Shown one piece after another: positions 11,212 through 23,910 of a stretch of DNA of 64,000 nucleotides. The notes beneath the pieces are model-generated. The model ran no database searches and had not been told where the DNA came from. It was given only the letters and a program-made list of their open reading frames with translations. The stretch is from Atherinomorus stipes (taxonomy: Eukaryota > Chordata > Actinopteri > Atheriniformes > Atherinidae). The position numbers and the translations under genes were made by a program. Numbering within the stretch: position 1 is the stretch's first letter; the number at the start of each line of letters is the position of its first letter. The stretch spans positions 1 through 64,000 of the forward strand of contig JALJCO010007877.1 of NCBI GenBank assembly GCA_023101725.1, read 5' to 3'.

Positions 11212-12289
11212 GTAAAAACTGTTGGATACATGAGGTTCAGTATGTCATTTGTGGCCACCAAAGAAGCAGGTAATCAAACCTCCAGCTTTTTGATAGCTGG
11301 ACAACTACTGCCCTTCTATCTTTCTCTAATCAAATTGGTTTAGACTTTTTTTAAAAAGAGAAAAGTAGATCATAAAAACACTTCTTCATAGATTTAAGCA
11401 GGCCAAACATCCTTCCTTCTCAGGATTCAAAGGATCATTAATAATATTATGTCATACTGAATGTTGGAAACATGAATAAGTGAAACTTGTTTTAAACAAA
11501 TTATGGGCCAATTTCCATTTATTTATTTATGTAAATGGAACTTGGTGACTTTGCCATCTGTGGTAATGTGTAGGTTGTGGCCTTTCAATGCTATCAAATC
11601 ATCTGTGTCTTGTCAGCTGGAGTTTCTGTACTTGGTGGAAACTTCTCTCTGAATGAATGGTGATGTAAACCTGTGGCCTGATAAGTGGAACAAACCAGTG
11701 GCAGTGGTGTGCTGCGATACTGATCATCTTTCAAGATCAGTTCTCAGTGTCACTTCTCAATTAAATCCCACTGCAGGCTTTCACTCAAACAACCACATGA
11801 TGAGCTGATTTCGATGAGTGACGTAGTTATTTGATTAAACTTTTAAAATTTAATGGATAAAAACTGTTGATGAAAAGATGGAAACATTTTTTTATCTCTT
11901 TAGTAATAATTTTCTGTGCTGTATTTGATTGAGCGGAAGAGTGATTTTGAAAGACTTTCCCTTTTTGGTTTTACTTGTAAGCAAGGTGGTTGACTAAGAA
12001 CACAGTTACAGAGTAACTGTGGGGAGAGGGAGGGTTTTTCCTCATGCGTGGGGCGGGGATTTAAACCAGCAGTCTTCCAACCCTCAGATTTCTTTTTCTG
12101 ACGGTGAGACGCCTATATTTAACATCATCATCTGGTAACCGTTGACCCATAGAGTGCTTCTTCTTGTCTGTTCTTGTGTTTTGTGAAATTGCGTATTTGT
12201 AGTTGAGATGACCTTCAAGAGAAAGTTCCAGTCTTTTTGTTTTTTTGTTTTGTTTTACAGTGGAACCAATGTATCTTTGGTTTAATACA
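11212..12289. other. Intronic spacer, nothing firm
   Basis: AT-rich sequence with no splice-flanked exon. At ~12055-12090 the minus strand shows a tRNA box-B-like string (GGTTTAAATCCCC), but no matching box A at proper distance was found, so no RNA gene is called. Confidence 0.45.
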
Positions 12290-12291
12290 TA

Positions 12292-12502
12292 CAAAACTCA
12301 CAAAAAGTTAGGAATTTTTGGTTTAGCCACCATTGTTGTTAGCTTTTCTTTCAATAAGTTGTTTGAGATGGAGGAATCACCACATCATCATTCCAGTTAA
12401 ATGTCCAACATTCATGATATAATATCAATAAGGTGTGAACATTTGACATTTTCCTTAAATTATAACCGAAAGTAGAATATCCCTAACTTTTTGTGAGTAG
12501 TG
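12292..12502. mobile_element. Tc1/mariner-type MITE (211 bp)
   Basis: Flanked by TA at 12290-12291 and 12503-12504. The left end reads CAAAACTCACAAAAAGTTAG; the right end as reverse complement reads CACTACTCACAAAAAGTTAG. The shared ACTCACAAAAAGTTAGG block and the TA duplication support a Tc1/mariner-derived miniature element without coding capacity. Confidence 0.83.
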
Positions 12503-12504
12503 TA

Positions 12505-14640
12505 GGTTTATTAAACCTGCAGACTTTGCTTTACATTAATACAACGAAGCCCCAGAGTTTGCTTCAAAACATAATTCAAATCAATTCAAAGCAAATGAAA
12601 CAATAAATGTTAGTTCTGATGCTGTTTTGAGCTTATTTAGCTCGTTTCAAGTGACTTTCCTCCCATTGTTCAAATTTGCAAGTTATCAGATACCTGGAGT
12701 CTTATTTTTCTAAATGAAACAAGTTATTTGAAGTATCATGGGTTTTTTTTTTTTCCCTCACACAGTCGCTCTATTGTTTATATTAGTGATGTTTACCCTG
12801 CCAGGTTTCACTCAAGAGAAACTAGACAGGGCAGGATGAACAGCACTGTCACTTAAGCATGACTGAAGCAATGTTGTTATACTTTATAACATATAGTATT
12901 TTATATATATATACATATATATATATATGTATATATATACACACACATACATATACCTGATGTCATACTTTTCCTGAGGAAAAAAAAAATCTCTTTTACT
13001 TAACTTGTTTTTTGTGACCTGTCATCCAGGTCACAAAAAACATGAAACCACAGAGAGCCGCATCTTTGAACAGCTTCCTTCCTCCTGGAGAGGAATTTAA
13101 AAACATCACCTGACTAAATAAAAGGGAATGGTGTGTTGTACCTCCTGACAGCAGATTTGAGTGGCATTTGGAGAAAACCAAAACTTGTGGTTGAAACCAT
13201 CACAAGTTCAATATTCCTAAACGAAATGATGAAATTGCCGAGTCATCCTGTTGGCCCTTTGTTTCCCGCATTGTTGATGACTTGCTGTAGAAGTAAAATT
13301 TAACTGAATTGAACAGTATTTTTCTAAATCCTAAAAAGCAAATGAGATTTTTTTTTATATGTTACAGAGGAAAAATAAATGATTAATTTATCAAAAGAAT
13401 TGGTTAACACATGGGTCAAAACGTAAGAGAGGACCATCTGCTGTTTACCAGCACTATGCCGCCTTTAGCCCTACTGCTCTGTCTGCAGTCTCTGTCTCAG
13501 TGTACCATGTTTAAACCGAGTTTAGAGATGGTGGAGATCAGAATGTGTGTCTAAACATATCAACACATTCCTGATATTCCCACGGTCTCCGTCAGTCCTC
13601 ATGAGCTGATCCATAATATGCCAGTAATCTCACTTTCATGACGCCTAAGGGAAGAAAAGCTTTAAATTTCCACCTCCTCGTACCCTGTTCCTGCTGTACT
13701 CCTTTCAGGACATTTGGATTTGGTGTCTTATTTTGGGTATTACTTTGGCGTTTTAAAGCTCAATCTACTGCTTTTGCTTACAAACAGTAAACCTGCTAGT
13801 GGTTAATAATCATAGCAAAATGTAAAAGGACCAGAAGTATCAATAGAAATTTTTTTTAGCAGCAAAACATTCAAAAATAGCGTGGAATTTCTGTTTTATA
13901 TCAGTGTTTTAATGGACAAATGTTCATTAGAAAAAGAAAACTCAGAGATGAGAAAGGAGAAACAATATGACCTGAGGGTACTTCCACATTGTAACTTAAT
14001 TTAACATTTGGGGTGTTATTTTTCTGTTCTGCACGCCCTCTGGGGATTCAGTTGATCAAACTTCCCCCAATTTCTTTTACTTTTTGTGTTGTTGTCCCCT
14101 TGTTACCATAGAAAACTGGGGACTGCCTTCCCAGCTGCAGGTACTTTCATTGCTTTCAGCTTCAGTAGTTACCAGCGAGTTCCTGGTAACCCCCTTTGAT
14201 CTTTCTTTCTTTCTGTCTTTCTTTCTGTCTGTATGTATGTATGTATGTATTCATTTCAGACTTGCATAAAAAAAGAAAAAAGAGGCTGGTGATAAAATTC
14301 ACATTCATCATAAATGAATTGATAAATAATAAAGGCCACTTTAATTATTTTCAGTCCTTATACCTCTGTGCAGGCTGGAGAGGGGATGGAAAAAGCACGG
14401 CTCATCCAGTTCCAGCCCCTCATGCAATACAATATAACAATACAGGATTTTCACTTAACAAAAAACACAAAATGGCACAAACAAAGACGACAGCCCCAAA
14501 CAATCTCCAATCCTACACACCTCTCCCCCCAAACAAAGTATTTACAATCATATAAGCAAATGCATGTTTATTAGTAATCCCCGTTTTAGAACAAAACACC
14601 AGACACTCAATAATCACAACTTTACCATACATATTTATCT
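12505..14640. other. Intronic spacer with (TA)n tract and short microsatellites
   Basis: Holds an alternating TA/CA tract at 12901-12957, a perfect hairpin at 13006-13042 (listed separately), and (CTTT)n/(TGTA)n at ~14204-14250. No exon with acceptor, open frame and donor was found. Confidence 0.5.
13006..13042. repeat. Perfect 16-bp inverted repeat (hairpin, 5-nt loop)
   Basis: TGTTTTTTGTGACCTG, then the spacer TCATC, then its exact reverse complement CAGGTCACAAAAAACA. A perfect 16-bp stem with a 5-base loop is more regular than the surrounding AT-rich sequence would give by chance. It could be the collapsed core of a palindromic MITE; no function can be read from the sequence. Confidence 0.9.
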
Positions 14641-14654
14641 ATTTTAAAAAAAAA

Positions 14655-14760
14655 ACAGTCTGCCAGTGAGTCACACATGCTGACCATTCAGCCAAAGAGA
14701 CGTCTCTATGACCAAGTACCCAGAGACATGATGACAGGACCCTCAACTGTCACATCATTG
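14655..14760 (-). repeat. Fragment of tRNA-derived SINE-like repeat (second copy of 27220-27450)
   Basis: Shares GCTGACCATTCAGCCAAAGA and the later GACAGGACCC block, in the same order and spacing, with the copy at ~27298-27385. The box-B-like part is decayed here. Confidence 0.65.
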
Positions 14761-15545
14761 TTGTAGCTTCTTCCACTGATTTACAGCATCAGTCTGTCAA
14801 GGTGGGAAACAGTCTGACAGACATAGACACCGCATCTACTTCGTGCGTAATGCTCCAGATGGATGCGCTGGCGCTGCTGGAGGATTATTCAAATTGTATC
14901 GGGAAAGAACATGTTTTTAAGGACCATGATTTCCTGAATTATGAAGCCTGCAGCTGATATCAGACTCCAGAGCAGCGCTTTTTCCTCCGTCCTGAGCTGG
15001 ACCGGCGGTCTCGCTGCGTCGGCTGTTGAGCGGCTTGTGGAGCGGCTCCTCAGAGAACGGTTGAGATGTCAGGAGAAGATGCTGTACCATCCAGCAAGTT
15101 GTAGAATAATCATGGCTGTGATGTTCTGCACATTCCCTCCACCTCCACTCCATCCAGAGGAGATTCTCCTGTCGGCTTTATTGTTAACAAAGCGAGGAGC
15201 GCAGCTCTTCTGTTCATCGCCTTTTTACCGCGCACTTTCTAACTTTTACTTTCTGTTTTACATGGATATAACTTTGTACTTCTTTATGAGCCTATTTTTG
15301 TTGTTGTGTAATTAATTTATTCAGTGAAGGTTATTCTATTGGAATTCGTCTTTATATGTTTGACATTTGGACCGTGCACAGACTGTCAACAGGCTTTTAA
15401 TTCTCTTTCCCAACTTTAAATTGTTAAGCAAAAAAAAAAAAAACATAAAAAATATTAGGTTTATGCCTGCAGTGTTAACTGAAAGATAGAAATCAAATTA
15501 ATGAATTGTTTCACACCAACACACCTTGTAATTTTCTTTTTGCTA
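14761..15545. other. Intronic spacer with a CpG-richer block at ~14820-15240
   Basis: The block 14820-15240 is clearly richer in GC and CpG than its flanks. Its open frames (for example 78 codons on the minus strand, 15153-14917) have no recognisable domain. It may be the end of an unidentified DNA transposon. No exon is supported. Confidence 0.4.
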
Positions 15546-15981
15546 AAGGGACTAGAGGCAAGATTAAGAAACGAAACTCGCGACTGCCGCTTCAGGTGAC
15601 TGCAGCCACGAGTCAAGCCGTCGCGTGCACAAACTGAAGCTATAATGTTGTTTACTACGCTTTTTCTTCGTAGTTACACTTTTTAGTGTCTTTCAGTTGA
15701 TCTGGATCGTTTGCTGACGGCAGAAGAATCCATAACTATCGCTTACAGTGTTTGAATTTACCGCGACCGCCTTCTTCCTGTATCAAAACTGCGGATGTAG
15801 CGTCATTTGATGTCACGTCTGCAGGGCAGTGCGGGAAATTCGTCCACCGAATTGCAGTGCATTTTGCAGCACACAGCCTGTTCAAGGCAACGGAGAGAGA
15901 CATGCGCTTCATCACCCATTCGTATTAAAAAAAATGGACATGCATGTTTGTTTGTTTTTAAATTCCTGCCTCTAGTCCCTG
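15546..15981. mobile_element. Non-autonomous inverted-repeat DNA element (~436 bp)
   Basis: Left end AAGGGACTAGAGGCAAGA and right end, as reverse complement, CAGGGACTAGAGGCAGGA. The interior is CpG-containing and non-coding. A target-site duplication was not clear, so the superfamily is not assigned. Confidence 0.7.
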
Positions 15982-17308
15982 TAAATATTTAAATAAATAC
16001 AGTATAAGGACTGTAAACAAGCAGACACATTTTACAGCCTAATCAGTGATATAGAGAAATGAAAGTTGATGGAGACGTCCTGTTGTTATCTTATGTCAAA
16101 TGAAAAGTTAAATTTATTTAATGAGGTGTTATAGCTCTTTCTCTGGAGCAGGAAAAGACACAAAAATGAGATCATGAATCAATAAGGGGAAAAAACAAAA
16201 CATGATTCGACTATTTGTCGGCGAATGGCACGATCTGACGAATCAGGTTTGACTATGAATATTCCTAGTCGGGGACACCCCTAATTCTGTTCCTCAGAAC
16301 AAAGATATTTATTGTACATATAATTGAGAACTACTTGAATTCATAAAACATCAGCTTTTTTCAAGTGTAGGGATCCAAGAGTTTAACTGGAACAGCATTA
16401 GTCACAGTCCAGATTTAGCTGGTCAGAATGCTTGGGAATAAAAATTAGGAGACCAAAAAAAAAAGGAAATAAAAGATGAGAATTACAGAGGAAAGACTTT
16501 CAGGTACTTGGCAAGAGAAAGAGATCTTCATCAGGGGTTGTACGTCTGGTTCTGCGGGTTTACATTTCAAGCCAGTCTGAGTGGGTGGTTTGTCAACCTT
16601 AACCATATTGGCTCATCAGTCATTCCAGATTTCATGTTAACTGGGTGGAAGGCTTTGTGGTACAGTAAGGTCAAGATGTGGGCGTTTCATTTCTTTATGC
16701 TCCCCCCCAGACATGTGGGAGCAAAATGCCTTCTCCGTCCTTTTAAGTTCATGTACTGTAGCATGTTGACTCGCCTTCTGTCTGCCCTGGTTTGTATTCA
16801 TGATGCTGTGTGAAGACATAATCCACACCAGTTCTTAATCACTTCACAGGAAGCTCAACAGTAAAACTCATGTCTAAACCTGAAAGATTATCTGGTAGTA
16901 GATCAAACAAATTTTAGATGCTGAAAGCTGGATATTCTTGTTTCAGATTGCCTCCTGTAACTCATTTTTTAAGTGGGCTTTTTTTTTTCTTTTCATTTTT
17001 ATTATTAGCTATTAATAATTTGCATCTGGGGTTTTTCTGCAGAAGATGACACATTGGATGCTCTGAATGTTACTAATAGCATCAAACAGAAGGAAGCTCT
17101 TAAAGCTTGTGTTCCATTTAATGTGGCCTTGCATTAGTAATCAAATATTTCACAATGTAACATTACAGCTTGATTTAACCATTTCATGGTTTCTAAACTA
17201 GATCAGCCACATCAATGAAACTTCAAACATATTTAATAATGTATTGTTTTTCAGTTAAACAAGGCATTGTTGTGTTACATTTGACTGAGCATGCTTCGTA
17301 TTTTGCAG
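15982..17308. other. Intronic spacer with a hAT-like end at ~16207-16284
   Basis: At 16207-16284 the sequence ends in GTCGGGGACACCCCTA, typical in style of fish hAT-type termini, but a matching left end was not found, so this is probably a solo remnant. The rest is spacer up to the clec16a acceptor TTTTGCAG at 17301-17308. Confidence 0.45.
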
Positions 17309-17460
17309 ATAACAGTGACCTCATCGCCTGTATGGTGGTCAGCAAAGATGGTGGGCAAGCCCAGAGGTTCCTCGCCGTAGACGTGTACCAGATGAGTTTG
17401 GTTGAACCAGAAACTAAACGTCTTGGGTGGGGCGTCGTCAAGTTCGCCGGCCTTTTGCAA
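17309..17460 (+). CDS. clec16a: CLEC16A, internal coding exon (first of five in window)
   Basis: The exon lies between the acceptor TTTTGCAG (ends 17308) and the donor GTAAGA (17461). It starts with the last two bases of a split Asp codon and then encodes 50 residues, ending in phase 0 after KFAGLLQ. The segment LAVDVYQMSLVEPETKRLGW followed by GVVKFAGLLQ matches the conserved C-terminal half of vertebrate CLEC16A as I remember it. CLEC16A is a membrane-associated regulator of endosome-lysosome traffic and mitophagy, acting with the ubiquitin ligase NRDP1/RNF41 and USP8; the lectin part of the name is a misnomer. The N-terminal FPL domain would be encoded upstream of this window. I found no earlier exon in 1-17308, so that stretch is probably one long repeat-filled intron. 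Confidence 0.93.
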
Positions 17461-17610
17461 GTAAGAGAAAACTCTTTTTTTTTTTTTTTTTAAATCTGTA
17501 TCTGTGTTCATCTTTACGTGAACAGAATGAACGCATTTTCATATGGTTCCATTTTTCTTGCTGTCATTATGTGATCTGTTTGTAGCCAACATTATTTTCT
17601 TTGTAAACTG
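17461..17610 (+). other. clec16a: clec16a intron start
   Basis: Donor GTAAGA, then a run of ~18 T and AT-rich intron sequence up to the inserted hAT-like element. Confidence 0.8.
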
Positions 17611-18242
17611 AGGCCCCGTCCACACGAAGTCAAACTCTGGCCTAAATTCACAAATTTTTCACCAAACCAGCCTCTCATCCATACGAAGCCGGCATTTCGG
17701 GGGTCTGTGAACGATCTTTTTTTTTATCAAGCCTTTAGAGTGGAAAGATTTTGAAACAAAGATTTTCGCGGTTCCATCTTTAAGCTCTGACCGCATTTTT
17801 TTTTCTTACACGCATGCGTCATAGCTTCGCCTCTAAACACGCATGCGCTACACTCAACATCACAACAACGATGGCGCCATCGTTGAATGTTTGCTGCTCG
17901 TACCTGCTTGCCCATTCGTACTTGCTGCCATCTTTTCGGTTTGGTTGTTCAACCTTCTTCTTTTGGGGAGTTTCTGGTGAATCACAACCGTAGATCGGAG
18001 AATTCGGTTTGGTTGTTTAACGTTGAATAGATATTTCTGCGCATGCCCAGCACTTCATCGCCTGTTTTCACCTATTTTTGCTTTAGCACCACAGCGCCAC
18101 TTACAGGCCTGGTATATATTTTGCAGCGTTTCCATGCATTCATGTGGTCGATCACATTTATTTTACGTCTCCGTCTTTAAGACAAACGGTCTGGAAAATA
18201 TGAGCGTTTCGTGTTCGTTTTGACTTCGTGTAGACACAGCCT
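17611..18242. mobile_element. Non-autonomous hAT-like element in clec16a intron (~632 bp)
   Basis: Left end AGGCCCCGTC followed by CACACGAAGTCAAA. The right end as reverse complement is AGGCTGTGTCTACACGAAGTC followed by AAA. Inside, TTCGGTTTGGTTGTT is repeated directly at ~17935 and ~18003. No convincing 8-bp duplication was seen, so the hAT assignment rests on the style of the ends only. Confidence 0.65.
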
Positions 18243-20155
18243 GATTTGCTGCCTCATGTTTATTTCCACATAAGTTGTTTGCAGTTCTGTTTCCTGTTTA
18301 CCAGAATTATTCATGTCATTTTCACTGGAAAGAGGACGTGAGGAAGCTTACATGGACACTTTTGCGGGATTAGTCAGGGCACCGAGTGTTACTACACACA
18401 GTGTCACATGTTACTGACTCCAAAAAAAGTGAAAGCAGAATACCATTTGGTTTTTCATTTTTAAGAATTATGAAATGTAGTTATTGAGGGTGTCCTAACC
18501 AAGTGTTTTACATACACAATCCATCTTAAATTATCTTCAGATGAATTTTTAATTACAGTAGGGTGGCAAGAAAAATTTAATGAGCTCATTTTAACCTCTT
18601 TTTATCCCAAACTTTTGTTTGTCCTGAGAATACACAAGAGAATTACACCTGTCTGTAAGCGCGTTCACGAGGCAAACGTCAAAGTCAAGATAAAGATTTA
18701 TCAGGACAGACCAAGTGAAGGAAATGATGTCCCAACAGAGAAAAACGTGATTAAAAACATAATGGTATGGTTGATTGAGAGGATCCGCAGAGTAAAAGGG
18801 CTGGATTTTGATGATTATAAGGAGCAGACGTCTGACGTTACTCAAACCGCAACAACTGCGTTAGCTTTTGTAGCTACATCAGCAGCTTTTCACCTTTTGT
18901 CTACCATCGTTTACTGGTCTCTTACACAAAAGATAATAAGTTACACAAGCAGCAACACTTACCGACTGCACATTCTCTCTGAATAAATGTAATCCACTGG
19001 AGTGCTGTCCCTCCTGTTACAGCACTGAACACTGCTAAAGCAGCTCAGCACGGCAGATTTTTTTTTCCTCCCCGTCGTTGTCATCCTCTCTGACAAAGCT
19101 GGTCATTAAACGCTACTCCACGGCAGGTAATCAGCTGATTTCAGGTGGTGCTAAAGAGGCTAGCTTAGCAGCTAGCAGCCTCTGTAGATCACATCATTAA
19201 CAGAGATCAAACCAAATCGCGTACTGTGGAGAGCGCGCTCTTGTGGACAATTCTGGTGAGAAGAGAGAGCGTTCACTCAAAGCCGAAGCCACTTTCAAGG
19301 CCCTTTCAAATAGGACACGCAAAGCGCAGCAGCAAACCCATCCATCGTGTATGAGGTACCGTGGCGGCAGCGTGTTCCACCACTCCGTGGAGCTCAGCGG
19401 CGCGCAAGGTGGGTGCATGCCGCCGCGGTACCGCGAAAGGCCTTTTCAAACATTTATGAACTTCTTGCCAAAAGAATGTGAGTTTTGGGCAACCCCAGAT
19501 TATGTGGTAATCATTGGCTTCAGTTGAACCACTTAACCTCCAACAGTTTGTACCAACATGTGGCTTTTGAGCAGGTCAAACATTTAGTATGTCACTGTCC
19601 AGTTTTCCTCATCCCTCAGCTGTTACTTCGGTTAAATGAGGTCATGGCTTAAAAACTAAAGAAGTCTTTTGCTCTCCAGTTCATATCCTCCTTTCATTTT
19701 TTTTTTTTTTTTACAATTCCACTCTGTATAAGACAGTAGTATGCAGTTTTTCCTTTTCCCCTCCATATTTTGAATCTATAGTCTGTCCTGTTTGGCATGA
19801 CATTTGTATCATTCACATTCCATTGCAGCATCTTCTCTGGCCCCCCCAGGTTGTGGTTTTTAACTATTTTCTGCCTTAGTTTTAGAGGTACTTTTATCCA
19901 AGGGTGATCCCCATAAAGGTTATTTGTCAGTTTACTATTTGCTATTATTGTAGTGGTCCTGAAAATTCTGCCTCCCCTATTTTCTTTCGCCTTGCCCTAA
20001 ATTGTGGAACTCACTTGAATACTATTTGTCTCTTTCAATCCCTTTGACCCACTTCCTCTTCCACCTCTTTTTCTGTTTTCACTTTTCATTCCGACACTTA
20101 GTCTTGCAATTTGAGTCCTAAAAGTCTTCTCGTCCTTTCCCTCCTCTATCGACAG
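18243..20155 (+). other. clec16a: clec16a intron, remainder, with a CpG-rich block at ~19200-19440
   Basis: Between the hAT-like element and the next acceptor (CTATCGACAG, ends 20155). Open frames here (18615-18986, 123 codons; 19243-19527, 94 codons) have no domain I recognise and no paired splice sites. The block 19200-19440 is CpG-rich, unlike its surroundings, and contains CCGCCGCGGTACCGCG. This could be a buried transposon end or an intronic regulatory island. Confidence 0.5.
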
Positions 20156-20360
20156 GACATGCAGGTGTCTGGTGTCGAGGACGACAGCAGAGCTTTGAAT
20201 ATTGTCATTCACAAGCCCAGCTCCAACCCCCACGCCAAGCCCCTGCCCATCCTGCAGGCCACCTTCATCTTTGCAGACCACATCCGCTGCATCATCGCCA
20301 AGCAGAGACTGGCCAAAGGTCGGATTCAGGCCAGGCGCATGAAGATGCAGAGGATTGCAG
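20156..20360 (+). CDS. clec16a: CLEC16A, internal coding exon (second in window)
   Basis: Acceptor CTATCGACAG and donor GTGAAA. The 205-nt exon encodes 68 residues plus one base (phase 1), beginning DMQVSGVEDDSRALNIVIH. It includes PLPILQATFIFADHIRCIIA and KQRLAKGRIQARRMKMQRIA, the most strongly conserved part of the CLEC16A C-terminal region that I recall from human. The block is rich in Arg and Lys near its end (KGRIQARRMKMQR), which could serve as a basic contact surface. The reading frame joins exactly to the exons on either side. It is the most reliable exon for identifying the gene. Confidence 0.96.
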
Positions 20361-21297
20361 GTGAAAATGAATGAGCTTTGTAAGCCTCCTGTCCTCAAAT
20401 GGCCCCTGGGGAAGAGAAAGGGCTGAAAGTGTTTCAGGTTTTACATGAAGCAACCTTTAACGCTTCCTCTTTACTGAGAGATAAAACCAAATAAATTCAG
20501 ACATACATTTAAAAAAAAAAAAAAAAGTCCGATCACGTCACATTTTTAACAACTAAATTTGGTGTATGTGAAACTTATTTACAGAAGTGAAAGCTAATCT
20601 CACAGGTGCGTCATGGGATTTCTTTCCCTTGAATTAGATGTCGTCTTTCTGCCAAATTTGAAGTCACTTCCTTAGTTTTCTTCAGTTATTACTATACCTT
20701 TTCCTGCACTTCTATTTTAATTATCAGAGGTGTTGTCAGAGCACAGTTCATGCTTCTTCTTTTTCCCCTTCTCCCATTAATAGGCATTAGTACATCAACA
20801 ATGAAACTATGAGGACAATAGTAGTCTAATGATATTTTTGTCCATGGTAATCTGCTCTAAATATTGTACTTTTACATATATTTGTTCATTTTAGGTGTTT
20901 GTCAGGTTCATGAATCACGTTTTCACCCTGTACCTGTGAATCTGATTATTGACTGGCCTGGAAACCTAGACGAACCAAATTTTTGTACTGTAAAAAGTGT
21001 TCATCTTTCCCACTAGTCAGGTGTTTCCCGCCCTTCAGGCTAATTCTTCAGGAGACAAAAATGAAATCTTGCTAATGTAGCAAATTGAAGAGGATATGAC
21101 TCCAGCAAAAATAGCCACTGGAGTCACAAAACAGTTTCAAGATTTCTCTTTACCAGCACAGTTACACATTTCAACCCGTTTCCACTTTCAATATGAAACT
21201 TTTTTTTTTTTCCTGAAGTAGCAGAGTTATTTACAGTAACATGCAGCTGCCCTGGAGTTTTATTTTACACCCTGTCTTTTCACTCACACACATTCAG
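20361..21297 (+). other. clec16a: clec16a intron
   Basis: 937-bp intron from donor GTGAAA to acceptor CACACATTCAG. AT-rich with poly-A and poly-T runs. No gene or clear transposon seen. Confidence 0.85.
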
Positions 21298-21468
21298 CTC
21301 TGCTGGACTTGCCGGTACAGCCCAGTGCAACTGAGGTGTTGGGTTTCGCTCAGACTGCCAACGCCTCACCAAGCGGCCTCCCTTTCCGGTTTTACGAACA
21401 GTCAAGACGGGCCCCCAATGACCCCACAGCTAACAGATCTGTGTTTGCTTCTGTCGACAAAGTGCCAG
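21298..21468 (+). CDS. clec16a: CLEC16A, internal coding exon (third in window)
   Basis: 171-nt exon between acceptor CACACATTCAG and donor GTGACG. It starts with two bases completing an Ala codon, then LLDLPVQPSATEVLGFAQ, and ends in phase 1 within the Gly codon of DKVPG. LPFRFYEQ-RR and RSVFASVDKVPG match the human protein as recalled (PFRFYDQGRR, RSVFASVDKVPG). The middle stretch (TANASPSG) is the variable part. This segment marks the change from folded to low-complexity, Ser/Pro-rich C-terminus. Confidence 0.95.
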
Positions 21469-21817
21469 GTGACGTACACACGGACAACAAACTGCTATCT
21501 CCTGCTCATTATTGCACAGATTATCATTAAATAGGGCAGAAGTCCATGCTTTACACAGCCAATCAGATTTCAAACACTGGATTATAGAATAAAAACTTCA
21601 ATTTAAGTCTTTTAAAAGTTTTTAAAGTTTTCATTACCTTCAAAGCCACATGTGATCTGATGTGTGGATGGGTTTGTGATGTGATCTGTAGAATCAAATC
21701 CTGTTATGTGGAAAAGGATCATGGAATAGAGCTGAAGAGACCCCTGTTCCTGCTTTCACTTTTACACACATTTTTAATGTGTGTCTGTTCTTATGTATTG
21801 CATTATCTGCACTGCAG
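21469..21817 (+). other. clec16a: clec16a intron
   Basis: 349-bp intron from donor GTGACG to acceptor TGCACTGCAG. Nothing else recognised. Confidence 0.85.
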
Positions 21818-21955
21818 GTTTTGCAGTGGCCCACTGTGTGTCACAGCACAGTCCGTCACCCCTCTCATCCCCCTCGCCTCCTTCCAGTGGGAGTGGGAGC
21901 ACAGGGAGGTGCGACTCTGTAACTGCGAGCACTATTTCGGCTCAGAGCCCTACAG
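21818..21955 (+). CDS. clec16a: CLEC16A, internal coding exon (fourth in window)
   Basis: 138-nt exon between acceptor TGCACTGCAG and donor GTAGCA, phase 1 at both ends. It encodes GFAVAHCVSQHS followed by a Ser/Pro/Gly-rich stretch (PSPLSSPSPPSSGSGS) and the CDS-type motif TGRCDS. The human counterpart, as recalled, has GFAVAQCINQHS and then a longer Ser-rich run, so the low-complexity part is shorter here. Such a sequence is expected to be disordered and may hold phosphorylation sites; this is inference from composition. Confidence 0.93.
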
Positions 21956-22699
21956 GTAGCACACACAGTTGTTCCCCAACACATTAACAGTAAACACTGT
22001 GCTAAATGTAACTGAAGCTCAGATGTGGCTTGCAAAGGTATTTTTACACCATAATGCACATCCATACCATCATTACACATGTGGAGCCTCGGGTGCATGT
22101 ATACCCAAACCACCAAAACCACTTGTGTGTAGCGGTGTGAAAACATCTCTGCCACAGAGCCATATAGATGTCTATAAGTGAGAACATTGGTAAACACTTT
22201 GTGCCCTTATAGTAGAGTACAGTACATATTGAACTGGTTATGCAGACAGGTAACGAAGGGTGAGCACAACAAACATGTTTTCACTACAGCAACAAATACA
22301 GCATGAGCAGAAAACAGGCCAAATAAGAGGGTGCTCATTAAATAAATTATCTTTATTAGACTGCTGACCTAATGAGGAATATAACCATTGGCTGCATAAA
22401 TAGATATGATGCTCATAAGCTGTATTTTTGTACACATTACTGGAGATAAGAGCCTGATGACTGAAGCTTTTTATTTGTTCTGGCTGTTATGTGTATAAAA
22501 ATGGTTTGTTCTGTCCAAAAGCTGGTAATTATTATGAAACAGATTGTTTTTTTAATTTGCTTTATTTTTTTCTTCCTTTCTGTTTAACTATTACAATGTA
22601 AGTATGCTTAAACGTAGTTGATATTGTAGTACCTAGTAATGCTGTTAGGTAGTTTCAGTAAAAACTTAAGGGGTACCAAGGTATATATTTAAGAACAAA
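21956..22699 (+). other. clec16a: clec16a last intron, left part
   Basis: Begins with donor GTAGCA. AT-rich, no gene or definite repeat seen up to the Tc1-like element. Confidence 0.75.
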
Positions 22700-23652
<953 letters not shown>

Positions 23653-23910
23653 AGATGTTGGTCTTGTTCAGTATCTGCACAGTAGCAGACTTCACTAATC
23701 CGCTTTGACAAAGCTAATTTGACTAACTGAAAAATGAAAACAAATGGAGATGCTTTGCGAACATGCTGTGGGGTTTTGTAGATGTCAGCCTGTGCCGACC
23801 CACATTTCATCTGCAAGAAAACCGGAAGACTGTTTAATTACAAGCTACACTTTCCAAAGTGATAACATAGATTACATAAAAATGTCTGTTTTTCTACCCT
23901 CCCCCTGCAG
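23653..23910 (+). other. clec16a: clec16a last intron, right part
   Basis: Ends with a strong polypyrimidine tract and acceptor CCCTCCCCCTGCAG (ends 23910). Confidence 0.85.

Noticed and set aside
12055..12090. Possible tRNA gene from a box-B-like string
   Set aside because: No box A at proper spacing and no acceptor stem.
14941..15315. 124-codon plus-strand open frame in a CpG-richer block
   Set aside because: No recognisable domain, hydrophobic shadow-like end, no splice context; probably transposon-derived.
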